A DNA stretch of 64,000 nucleotides from Hymenobacter metallicola (GTDB lineage Bacteria > Bacteroidota > Bacteroidia > Cytophagales > Hymenobacteraceae). The notes beneath the pieces are model-generated. The model was not told the DNA's origin. It was given only the letters and a program-made list of their open reading frames with translations, and did not search any database. Location of the stretch: positions 2,170,001-2,234,000 of the forward strand of contig NZ_SRMB01000001.1 in the NCBI RefSeq assembly GCF_004745645.1, read 5' to 3'. Both the position numbers and the translations under genes were made by a program. Shown here one piece after another: positions 43,497 to 51,375 of this stretch (positions are counted from its first letter, which is position 1; each line of letters begins with the position of its first letter).

Positions 43497-44006
43497 ATGC
43501 AGCCCCTTGTTTTTGCCGACGTCCGGATTTCTTACCCCGAGTTTCAGAAGATCAACCAGCAGCACGCGCTGAAAACCCGCTGGCTGCGGTTTTTGCTGCT
43601 GCCCGCCCTGGTTGGCTTCGTGCTCTGGAATACGCCCACCGAATCGGAAGACGCTACGGCTACCGGCGTACGCGTGGGCGCCACGCTGCTGGTGATGCTG
43701 GCCTCCATGGGCTACGCGGTATTCAACTTCAACCGGGCTCTGAAGAAGCAGTACGCCGCCAGCCCGCTGCTGCAGGCCACTGCCACCTATACTCTTACGG
43801 AAAACGGAATTCGCGTGGAAAGCCCCATCTGGCGCGGCACCACCGCCTGGGCGGCGCTGCGGGGCTTCCGGCACCTGAACGGCTGGCTTTACCTGGTCAG
43901 CAGCTCGGCCGGGGGCTACCTGCTGAATCCCGCCTGCTTGGTAGCACCCGCCACCGAAGCCGACGTGCTGGCGCTGCTGCAACGCCACGGCTTACGCCCC
44001 CTCTAA
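43497..44006 (+). CDS. YcxB-like membrane protein, second tandem copy
   Basis: 169 residues, ATG at 43497, 17 bp after its neighbour. It repeats the layout FADVRISYPEFQKINQQH, two hydrophobic helices (RFLLLPALVGFVLWN and VGATLLVMLASMGYAVFNF), then ATYTLTENGIRVESPIWRGTTAWAALRGFRHLNGWLYLVSS. The last part is the YcxB-like module. Confidence 0.72.
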   Translation: MQPLVFADVRISYPEFQKINQQHALKTRWLRFLLLPALVGFVLWNTPTESEDATATGVRVGATLLVMLASMGYAVFNFNRALKKQYAASPLLQATATYTLTENGIRVESPIWRGTTAWAALRGFRHLNGWLYLVSSSAGGYLLNPACLVAPATEADVLALLQRHGLRPL

Positions 44007-44014
44007 CTCTTCGC

Positions 44015-44527
44015 ATGACTCCTTTCGTCTTCCCCAACGTGCGGACCTCCTTCCCGGAGTACGCCCGCACCAGCCTGGTTTTCACCTTTAAGAGCAATCC
44101 GCTGCTGTGGGTTATCCTGCTGCCGGCCCTGAGCGGCTTGTTTGCGCTGTACGTGCTGCTCACCGGCCAGCGCACCCTGCCTGACCTGTGGCACGACAAT
44201 AAGATGAGCCTGCTGATGCTGCTATTCGTGCTGGGCTGGCCCGTGCTGCTCTGGTGGAGTCTGCGCAAGCAGTATAATGCCTCCCCGGCCCTGCACACGG
44301 GAGCCCGCTACACGCTTTCAGATGAAGGTGTAGCGGTGCTGCACGCGCTGGGTCACGAGGAATACACCTGGGCCGCCGTGCCCCAGGCCTGGCACATCGG
44401 TTCCTGGCTGATTCTGCTGACTTCCCAGAACGTGGGCTACTTTCTGGACCTGCGGCAATTGGCCGAACCGGCTCGGGCTGCCGAGGTGCTGGCCCTGCTC
44501 CGCACCCACGGCGTGAAGGTAAAGTAA
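44015..44527 (+). CDS. YcxB-like membrane protein, third tandem copy
   Basis: 170 residues, ATG at 44015, 8 bp after its neighbour. Helices WVILLPALSGLFALYVLL and SLLMLLFVLGWPVLLWWSL; then ARYTLSDEGVAVLHALGHEEYTWAAVPQAWHIGSWLILLTSQNVGYFL, the YcxB-like C-terminal module. The C-terminal LRTHGVKVK parallels the LQRHGLRPL of copy two. The three-gene array suggests duplication with divergence; no partner function is evident. Confidence 0.72.
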   Translation: MTPFVFPNVRTSFPEYARTSLVFTFKSNPLLWVILLPALSGLFALYVLLTGQRTLPDLWHDNKMSLLMLLFVLGWPVLLWWSLRKQYNASPALHTGARYTLSDEGVAVLHALGHEEYTWAAVPQAWHIGSWLILLTSQNVGYFLDLRQLAEPARAAEVLALLRTHGVKVK

Positions 44528-44588
44528 GTGCGCAGGGTTGAGCTAAATGCGTATTTTTACCCAGTCTAAACCCCACAATCCTTTCTGT

Positions 44589-45476
44589 ATGCTCTCTACT
44601 TCCTTGCTGAAGTCTTCTTCCCGCACCTTGGGTGCGACGCTACTCGTGGGTGGCCTGCTGCTGAGCAGCGCTGCTGAAGCCCAAATCACGACGCCCGCGG
44701 CCAGCCCCAAAAGTACCGTGACCCAGCGCGTGGGCCTTACCGACGTCACCATCACCTACTCCCGCCCCAGCAGCAAGGGCCGGGCCGTATTCGGCTCCCT
44801 CGTGCCGTTTGGCAAACGCTGGCGCACGGGGGCCAACCAGACTACCACCATCAAGTTCTCGGACGACGTGACGCTGGAAGGCAAAAAGGTACCCGCCGGT
44901 GAATATGGCCTCTACACCATCCCGAACAAGACCGAGTGGCTGGTCGTGCTCAACAAGAGCACCAAGCAGGGCGCCGACGTCGACGGCTTCAAGGACGACC
45001 AGGACGTGGTGCGCTTCTCGGCCAAAACCTACAAGCTCGGGGCCAAGGCCGAAACCTTCACCATCGGCTTTTCGGACCTGACTCCCGCCACGGCCAACGT
45101 GGATATGATGTGGGAACTGACCGGGGCTAAGTTTAAGATCAGCACCGACGTAGACCCCAAAGTAATGGCCCAGATCGACGAGAAAGTCGTGAAGAACGCC
45201 AATGCTTCGGCCAACGACATGGCTGCCGCCGCCGTGTACTACTACGACAACGACAAAGACCTGAAGCAGGCCCTGACCTGGATTCAGAAAGCCAACGAAA
45301 AGGACCCCAAGTTCTGGAACGTCCACACGGAGGCTAAAATCAAGATGAAGCTGAAGGACTACAAAGGCGCCACTGCTTCGGCCGAACAGTCGCGCAAGCT
45401 GGCCCTGGAAGCCAAAAATGCCGACTACGTGAAGATGAACGAAGACCTGATTGCGCTGGCCAAAAAAGGCAAGTAG
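44589..45476 (+). CDS. DUF2911 secreted protein
   Basis: 295 residues. A signal peptide (TLLVGGLLLSSAAEAQ) and then the DUF2911 core: QRVGLTDVTITYSRPSSKGRAVFG, VPFGKRWRTGANQTTTIKFSDDVTLEGKKVPAGEYGLYTIP, GFKDDQDVVRFSAKTYKL. The C-terminal 90 residues are TPR-like helices (YYDNDKDLKQALTWIQKANEKDPKFW). The role is unknown; the family is common in Bacteroidota. The ATG at 44589 is chosen, since the earlier in-frame ATG at 44547 adds an unhelpful extension. Confidence 0.93.
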   Translation: MLSTSLLKSSSRTLGATLLVGGLLLSSAAEAQITTPAASPKSTVTQRVGLTDVTITYSRPSSKGRAVFGSLVPFGKRWRTGANQTTTIKFSDDVTLEGKKVPAGEYGLYTIPNKTEWLVVLNKSTKQGADVDGFKDDQDVVRFSAKTYKLGAKAETFTIGFSDLTPATANVDMMWELTGAKFKISTDVDPKVMAQIDEKVVKNANASANDMAAAAVYYYDNDKDLKQALTWIQKANEKDPKFWNVHTEAKIKMKLKDYKGATASAEQSRKLALEAKNADYVKMNEDLIALAKKGK

Positions 45477-45491
45477 TCAGCCGATCCTTAC

Positions 45492-45528
45492 AAAACGCCC
45501 CGGTCAACGTTGTTGGCCGGGGCGTTTT
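45492..45528. terminator. Bidirectional terminator, 17-pair stem
   Basis: Stem 45492-45508 with 45512-45528, one G-U pair, 3-nt loop, between the convergent DUF2911 and SSS genes. Confidence 0.92.
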
Positions 45529-45582
45529 GGTTGGTCGATAACCTAATCCTTGCGGGGCACCCACCTCCTGATTACCTACTTT

Positions 45583-47292
45583 TTACGCTAGCTGCGCGGT
45601 CTTTTTCTGGGGTTCGGGCTGCAGGGTCTGGCTGAGTTGGGCCAGCAGCATAACCAGGGCGCAGCCGATGATATTATACCAGAGGTAAGCAATATCGGTG
45701 GTGAAGAACAGCAGGAAGATGAACAGCTGGGTAACAATGGCGGCGCGGAAAACGGCTTTGCTGCCAATGCTTTTCATAAAGAAGGCTACCACAAAGATAC
45801 CCAGAATGGTGCCGTAGAAAATGGAGCCCAGAATATTAACCGCCTGAATCAGGTTTTCGAGGCGGGCCGCAAACAGGGCAAAACCGATGCCGAGTACGCC
45901 CCAGCCAATCGTAGCCCAGCGGGAGGCCTTTACCCAGTGCAAGTCGGTAAGGTGGGGGCGGCTGGGACGGTACAGGTCGATGATGGTGGTGCTGGCCAGG
46001 GCGTTGAGGCCGGCCGCCGCCGAACTCATGGCCGCGCTGAGCACGACGGCAATGAGCAGACCAACCAAGCCGTGGGGCATGTAGCGCAGCACGAAGCTGA
46101 GAAAAATGTAGTCCGTGTCCTTGGCTTCAATGGTCGGGGCGGCCTGCTTCAGAAAAGCTTTCGTGTCGTCTTTCAGGCCCCGGGTAGCGGCCTCGGTAGT
46201 CTGGAGGTAGCTTTGGGCAGCGGCAATCTGCACCTCATTCTGCCCCCGCAAGGCCGTCACGAGCTGGGTCGTGGCCTCTCGCTTGGCGGCAAAGAGTTGC
46301 GTTTGGCGCTGCTCCAGAGCCCGTAGCTTGGGAGCATACTCCGCACTTCGGGCAATTTGCTCGCGCACCGGAATATTGAACGTGAGCGGGGGCTGGTTGA
46401 ACTGGTAAAACACGAACAAGAGCACCCCGATGAGCAGGATACCAAACTGCATGGGCACCTTAACCAACCCGTTAAAAAGCAGACCCAGCCGGCTTTCCGT
46501 CACGCTTTCGCCCGAGAGGTAGCGCTGCACCTGGCTTTGGTCGGTGCCGAAGTACGACAGGGCCAGAAACAGGCCGCCCGTCATGCCGGTCCAGAAGTTG
46601 TACCGGTCCTTGGGGTCGAAATGGAAGTCAATAAGGTTGAGCTTGCCGTGGTAACCAGCTACTTGCACGGCTTCCGTAAACGTGACCCCGCCCGGCAAAT
46701 AATGCACCAGCAGGTAGCCCGCCACGGCCATGCCGGTGAAGATAACGGCCACCTGCCACTGCTGGGTAACGGCCACGGCCCGGGTGCCGCCGGCCACGGT
46801 ATAGCTGATCATCAGCCCGCCGATCAGCCAGACGGTGAGACTCACATTCCAGCCCAGAATAGCCGACAGCACCAGCGCGGGCGCGTAGAGGGAAAGCCCA
46901 TTGCTCAGGCCCCGCTGCACCAGAAAAAGCACCGAGGCCAGGGTGCGGGTGCGGCGGTCGAAACGGGTTTCCAGGTACTCGTAGGCCGTAAATACCTGCA
47001 GGCGGTGGTAGATGGGCACGGCCACGGCGGCAATCAGCACCATGGCCAAAGGCAGACCGAAGTAGAACTGGATAAAGCGCATTCCGTCGTCGTAGGCCTG
47101 ACCGGGAGTGCTTAGAAAAGTGATGGCCGAGGCCTGGGTAGCAATAATGCTCAGACCGATACCCCACCAATTGGCCTGCCGGTTGCCGAGCAAGTAGGCA
47201 TCGAGGGTGCGGCTGCCGCGGGTGCGCCAGGTACCGTAGCCCACGATAAAAAGCAGGGTTCCCCCCAGCACCAGCCAGTCGAGCAGACTCAT
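45583..47292 (-). CDS. Sodium:solute symporter with cytosolic or periplasmic coiled-coil insert
   Basis: 569 residues. Core SSS features: LGNRQANWWGIGLSIIATQASAITFLSTPGQAYDDGMRFIQFYFGLPLAMV near the start, the VAGGTRAVAVTQQWQVAVI helix and SAAMSSAAAGLNALASTTIIDLY of the Na+ site. Between helices a stretch of about 90 residues (RSAEYAPKLRALEQRQTQLF to EAATRGLKDDTKAFLKQAAP) is a coiled-coil insert absent from most SSS proteins. The start ATG overlaps the stop of a small upstream ORF (ATGA), which suggests translational coupling. The PIG-L and PAP2 genes upstream may supply or process its substrate. Confidence 0.92.
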   Translation of the reverse strand: MSLLDWLVLGGTLLFIVGYGTWRTRGSRTLDAYLLGNRQANWWGIGLSIIATQASAITFLSTPGQAYDDGMRFIQFYFGLPLAMVLIAAVAVPIYHRLQVFTAYEYLETRFDRRTRTLASVLFLVQRGLSNGLSLYAPALVLSAILGWNVSLTVWLIGGLMISYTVAGGTRAVAVTQQWQVAVIFTGMAVAGYLLVHYLPGGVTFTEAVQVAGYHGKLNLIDFHFDPKDRYNFWTGMTGGLFLALSYFGTDQSQVQRYLSGESVTESRLGLLFNGLVKVPMQFGILLIGVLLFVFYQFNQPPLTFNIPVREQIARSAEYAPKLRALEQRQTQLFAAKREATTQLVTALRGQNEVQIAAAQSYLQTTEAATRGLKDDTKAFLKQAAPTIEAKDTDYIFLSFVLRYMPHGLVGLLIAVVLSAAMSSAAAGLNALASTTIIDLYRPSRPHLTDLHWVKASRWATIGWGVLGIGFALFAARLENLIQAVNILGSIFYGTILGIFVVAFFMKSIGSKAVFRAAIVTQLFIFLLFFTTDIAYLWYNIIGCALVMLLAQLSQTLQPEPQKKTAQLA

Positions 47293-47429
47293 ACGAATGC
47301 GCGCGTCAAAACAAGGAAGATGACTAACTCGACAGTCAGGGCGGCTAGTACCAAAGCGTACCAGGCTCGCCAGGAAGCTAAGAGCGGCGGTTTATCGATT
47401 TCGTGGTCGGCGGGCAAGGAAGCAGGCAA
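47289..47429 (-). CDS. Small membrane protein coupled to the SSS symporter
   Basis: 46 residues, too short for a usual ORF search. The frame reads PASLPADHEIDKPPLLASWR, then one hydrophobic helix (WYALVLAALTVELVIFLVL) and a TRAFV end. Its stop overlaps the SSS start by ATGA (47289-47292). The KPPLLASWRAWYALVL motif is, as I recall it, typical of short proteins that precede SSS genes in Bacteroidota, in the manner of the small DUF485-type partners of other SSS carriers. The start is uncertain: TTG at 47429 is the best codon, without a clear RBS. Confidence 0.6.
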   Translation of the reverse strand: MPASLPADHEIDKPPLLASWRAWYALVLAALTVELVIFLVLTRAFV

Positions 47430-47575
47430 TGTGGTGGGCGGATTGGGGCAGCAAGATAGTTTCCTGCCGTTGGATGTGGGTAGGAATTATTAGGATTAGG
47501 TAAGCAGCCAGCATAGCCTTCACCAGAAGCCGGAAAACTTAACGGATCTAGCCTTCTACCTGCAAGGTACAGACG

Positions 47576-48256
47576 CTAATTTCGAGCCAACGCTGCTTGC
47601 GGGCCGGCTACGGCGGGCAATTGGGCCAGCTGCCCGGCCAGGAAGGTGAAGAGCATCACGAGCCAGACCGAAAACAGCACGTCGGAGAGATAGTGCATAT
47701 CGAGCACCAGCCGGCCAATGCCGATGAGCAGCGGAAAAACCAGCAGTGGCAGACGGTGCCGCGGGAAAGCTACGGCCAACGGCACAAACAAGCTGCAGTA
47801 CACGGCCGTGTGGGTCGAGGGAAACGAACCGGTATGGGGGCCGGGGTGGCCAAAGCCCAGGTCGTGATAGGAGCCGGCAAACAAGGCGGCCGGCCGCAGC
47901 CGCAGCAACACGCCCTTTAGCACCCGGGCCGCTACCATGCTCATTTCGTGGGTTAGGAGCAGCACCAGGTACAGGCCGGCGGCCGGGCTTTTCCACCACC
48001 AGCGGCTTAGCACATAGGCCAACCCCAGTAACAGGAAAATAGCCGGAATGCCTAGCAAATGGGTTTTACTGGCCTCGTGAAGCTGGTCGGCGGTGCTGGT
48101 GAGCGAGGCGAAAAAGGGCTGTAAACGCGCGCAATGCTGGTGGACAAATAAGGCCAGTGCCTGGTCAAAAAAGACAATCAGCAGGGCACAAGCGGGCAGC
48201 AATACAAGGGTAAGACGCAGAAACTGACGGGAAGTGAGTAGCGCGGGGTTGGGCAT
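47576..48256 (-). CDS. PAP2 family phosphatase
   Basis: 226 residues, third PAP2 gene in the window but more distant. Motifs KGVLLRLRP, FPSTHTAVY and GRLVLDMHYLSD form the active site; the FPSTH serine and histidines are all present. About six membrane segments. It follows the PIG-L gene on the same strand and precedes the small protein and SSS genes, so a shared role in lipid-linked sugar metabolism may be inferred. The ATG at 48256 is used. Confidence 0.93.
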   Translation of the reverse strand: MPNPALLTSRQFLRLTLVLLPACALLIVFFDQALALFVHQHCARLQPFFASLTSTADQLHEASKTHLLGIPAIFLLLGLAYVLSRWWWKSPAAGLYLVLLLTHEMSMVAARVLKGVLLRLRPAALFAGSYHDLGFGHPGPHTGSFPSTHTAVYCSLFVPLAVAFPRHRLPLLVFPLLIGIGRLVLDMHYLSDVLFSVWLVMLFTFLAGQLAQLPAVAGPQAALARN

Positions 48257-48373
48257 AGGCAGGCAATGGGTGGGAAGCGGGGCCGGTAAAGTTATCCTGT
48301 TGAGCCCTGCAACGGCAACTGGGAGCAGTATCGTTCCTTTGGGCGCTTCGCCACCTTTACCATTTGTCTATGT

Positions 48374-48545
48374 CGTTGCGAGGCACGAAGCCATCCGTCC
48401 TCTGGAATGTGCGGAGCCTTCTGAACTGAAAAGCCCTACCGTCTGCTCAGGCGTTAGGGCTTTCTGGGTAAAGGTCACTTGGTCCTTTGCAGCGGACGGA
48501 TTGACGCCGCTTGATGCGCGGAATGTCGTGCCTCCTCGCAAGGAC
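48374..48545. repeat. Nested palindromic repeat, copy B (inverted relative to copy A)
   Basis: Outer arms near ATCCGTCC (48393-48400) and GGACGGAT (48494-48501); inner hairpin AAAGCCCTA (48430-48438) with 48455-48463. Left of the inner hairpin the sequence CGAAGCCATCCGTCC then GCGGAGCCTTCTG matches the reverse complement of copy A's right side. GTTGCGAGG (48374-48382 region) and CCTCGCAAGG (48534-48543) bound the element. Confidence 0.8.
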
Positions 48546-48569
48546 ACGTTGGGAATTAGCACCTTGCCG

Positions 48570-51113
48570 CTACTTGCCCAACGACACCATGTTGGTGAGC
48601 AAACGGTAGGCGCCGGGGACGCCGGCTGGCAACTCGCGGAAGAGGCTCAGACCGGTGTAGATGTAGTGGCCCTTGCCGTAGTCGGCTACCAGAATGGCGC
48701 TTTCCTTGGCCGCTTCGCCGGGGTCGTGGCTGCTGATGACGGTTTGGTATTTGGGGTCCCAGGAGCTGGGATAGTACAGGCCCTGCTCCTGCTGCCAGCC
48801 TTCGAAATCCTTGCTGGTAATCTTGTTGGGCGTGTTGAGCAAGGGCTGCTTGGGATTGAGCAAAGTCACGGCGGCGTTTTCGACCGTCACCCGGTCAGCG
48901 CTCAGCTTCAGCGGGTAGGGCCCAATTTCGGGCAGCACCGTGCCGCGGTTCACCACGTACTGCACCACCACGTTGCCCCCGTTTTCCACGTACTTGAGTA
49001 GGTTGGGCTGCAGGTTGCGCAGTTGGGCCACCGTATTGTAGGCCCGCACGCCGAGCACCACCGCGTCGAAGCGGCGCAGGTAGTCGGCGCTGATATCCTC
49101 GGGCTTGAGCAGGGTCACGTTGTAGCCAATCTGGCGCAGGGCGTCGGGCACTTCGTCGCCGGCGCCCATCAGGTAGCCGATTTCCTGGCCTTTGCGCTTG
49201 AGGTCCAGCTTGACGAGCGGGGCCACGGCTTCGGGGAAGAGGGTCTGGGTCGGGATGTGGTTGTACTGAATCACCTGGTAGCCGCGGGAATATTGCTGGC
49301 CGTCGACGGTGGCCACGGCGCGTACTTCCGACTTGCCCTCGGCGGCGCCAGCGCCGGGCTGCACCTGGAAGAAGACGGTTTGCTCGGCGTCTTTGGCGGC
49401 CAGATCGAAGCTGGCGGTGGCGGGCGTGGCTTTCCAGCCGGCGGGCAGGGTCAGGGCCAGGGAGCCTTTCACGCCGGCGCGGCCGGCGCGCAGGGTCACG
49501 GGAATGGTTTTGGGGGTGTTGTCGGCGAAGACGTAGGCCCGGCCCCCGATGTTGACGGCCACGGGCGGCACCACGGTAAGGGGGCGGTACTTCTCCCCTT
49601 CTACCGGGTCGGTGCTTTTGTATTGGACGGGGACGGTGTACTCTATGGACTGGCCACCAATTAAAAATTCAAAGGACACCTCAATGCTCGGATCATTTTC
49701 GGGTTGTCCACACTCTTGCTGTTCCTTTACATTGTACATCCCGATTGAACCTCTCGTATTCAACCAATAAGGTTGGGAGGTTACCGAATCAGCAGCACTA
49801 AATACAACCTCTCTCTTAAGCAACGATTGACGCCCAAAGGGTAGTTTATCTTCTTTGCCAACTGTAGTTACGGCAAATTCTTGGCCTACGTACGCAACAC
49901 TAACCAACTCAGCTTTTGGCGTCTGCCCTGACGGTATGAAACGCGAGGTTACCTCAAGTGTAAGCGGCACGTTTTCGCCCACCACTACACTAGGATTATT
50001 AGCCACTGCTTCCAAATACAGCCCGAGTGAGGCGCGGATCAACTCATTGACTTGTTTCTCTTTTTGCTGAACCCAGAATTCTTCTTTCGAAAGCGACTCT
50101 ACATTCAGCTTCATTAGTGAAGCCCGCACCTTCAGCAGCCCTGCCACACTCCCACTCGGGTTGCCCGAATCATACTTGCGAATCGCCTCCTCAACGAGTT
50201 TGCCCACGGCTGCGCCACCTTTCACCCGGTTCCAGCTCATATCGATACCCTCAAAAGGGTCTTTGCTGGCTTTGTCGCCTTTCACCTGCTGCAAATATTC
50301 CAGGGCCTCGCCGCGGGTAGCAGCCGAGCCGAAGCCCTGGCTTTTGTGCTGGGAGCGGCTGCGGGCGGCAATTTCGCCGTAGCTCTGGCCCAGCAGCGGA
50401 TTGTAGCCACCGGCGTCGAGCCGGAGGTAGCCGTCCATGTTTTCGCCGGGCTTCACGAAGAAGGAGCCGGTATTCCAGAACAGGCGCTTGGGCTGCCACA
50501 CCTGCACATACTTGAGCTGTTCGGGGAAGCGCTTGGGGTCGCCAGCGGCGTCGAAGGCTTCGGCGGCCAGGATGGCGGAGGCCGTGTGGTGGCCGTGGCC
50601 GGCGCGGGCGTCGGGCGGGAAGCGGGTAATGAGCACGTCGGGCCGGCGCTGCCGAATCACCCACACCATGTCGGCCAGGACCTGCTCCTTGTCCCAGATA
50701 GTGAAGGTTTCCTCGGCGGTTTTGCTGAAGCCGAAGTCGTTGGCCCGAGTGAAAAACTGCCGCCCCCCGTCGATGCGGCGGGCCGCGAGCAGCTCCTGGG
50801 TGCGGATGACGCCGAGCTGCTCGCGCAGCTCGGGGCCGATGAGGTTCTGGCCCCCGTCGCCGCGGGTGCAGCTCAGGTAGCCGGTTTCCAGCAGGCGCCC
50901 GTTGGCCATGTAGGCAATCAGGCGGGTGTTTTCGTCGTCGGGGTGGGCCGCCATATACAGCACCGAGCCCAGCACGTTGAGCTTTTTAAGGCCCAGCAGA
51001 ATTTCCGAGGAGGTGTAGGTTTTGGGCGCCTGGGCTTGGGCTTCAGTTAAGGATAAGGCAGAGTTGGCAAGCAGAAAAGCTAGAACAGCGGCGCGAAGGC
51101 GGGTCAGACGCAT
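48570..51113 (-). CDS. PIG-L family deacetylase, large multi-domain secreted protein
   Basis: 847 residues, signal peptide (LRAAVLAFLLANSALSLTEAQAQ). The N-terminal 250 residues are the LmbE/PIG-L fold: AAHPDDENTRLIAYM holds the zinc motif (A)HPDDE, then GDGGQN, and AGHGHHTASA with the third histidine. Members deacetylate N-acetylglucosaminyl lipids or thiols. The next 600 residues are beta-rich (Ig-like regions) and a C-terminal flavodoxin-like segment (VVQYVVNRGTVLPEIG, YGKGHYIYTGLSLFRELPAG). The ATG at 51113 is used; a GTG at 51125 is possible. Substrate is likely an extracellular glycan or glycolipid; this is inferred. Confidence 0.9.
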   Translation of the reverse strand: MRLTRLRAAVLAFLLANSALSLTEAQAQAPKTYTSSEILLGLKKLNVLGSVLYMAAHPDDENTRLIAYMANGRLLETGYLSCTRGDGGQNLIGPELREQLGVIRTQELLAARRIDGGRQFFTRANDFGFSKTAEETFTIWDKEQVLADMVWVIRQRRPDVLITRFPPDARAGHGHHTASAILAAEAFDAAGDPKRFPEQLKYVQVWQPKRLFWNTGSFFVKPGENMDGYLRLDAGGYNPLLGQSYGEIAARSRSQHKSQGFGSAATRGEALEYLQQVKGDKASKDPFEGIDMSWNRVKGGAAVGKLVEEAIRKYDSGNPSGSVAGLLKVRASLMKLNVESLSKEEFWVQQKEKQVNELIRASLGLYLEAVANNPSVVVGENVPLTLEVTSRFIPSGQTPKAELVSVAYVGQEFAVTTVGKEDKLPFGRQSLLKREVVFSAADSVTSQPYWLNTRGSIGMYNVKEQQECGQPENDPSIEVSFEFLIGGQSIEYTVPVQYKSTDPVEGEKYRPLTVVPPVAVNIGGRAYVFADNTPKTIPVTLRAGRAGVKGSLALTLPAGWKATPATASFDLAAKDAEQTVFFQVQPGAGAAEGKSEVRAVATVDGQQYSRGYQVIQYNHIPTQTLFPEAVAPLVKLDLKRKGQEIGYLMGAGDEVPDALRQIGYNVTLLKPEDISADYLRRFDAVVLGVRAYNTVAQLRNLQPNLLKYVENGGNVVVQYVVNRGTVLPEIGPYPLKLSADRVTVENAAVTLLNPKQPLLNTPNKITSKDFEGWQQEQGLYYPSSWDPKYQTVISSHDPGEAAKESAILVADYGKGHYIYTGLSLFRELPAGVPGAYRLLTNMVSLGK

Positions 51114-51375
51114 GAGCAAGGACACGTGAAAGAAAGGGCAGTAAAGGTAAGCGGGTTTTGAAGTTGGGCTTTATTTGTCATGCCTCGCTGTGCTCAACAT
51201 GACGCCCTTTTTGCAGAGCGTCTGTAGCGGCATCACCACTAACTACTCTTGCGGGAACATATAGTGGTACGGAAATGGTTTGGAGCTGAAAACCGGCTGA
51301 CGCGGCAACGGTTCAAGCGAATTGGCGTCAGTAGCCTATCTTTCCCCGCATCTTCTTCCCGACACATCCTGCTGC

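Noticed and set aside
48234..49001. 255-residue plus-strand frame crossing repeat copy B and the end of the PIG-L gene
   Set aside because: It spans a palindromic repeat and is antisense to PIG-L; no motif.
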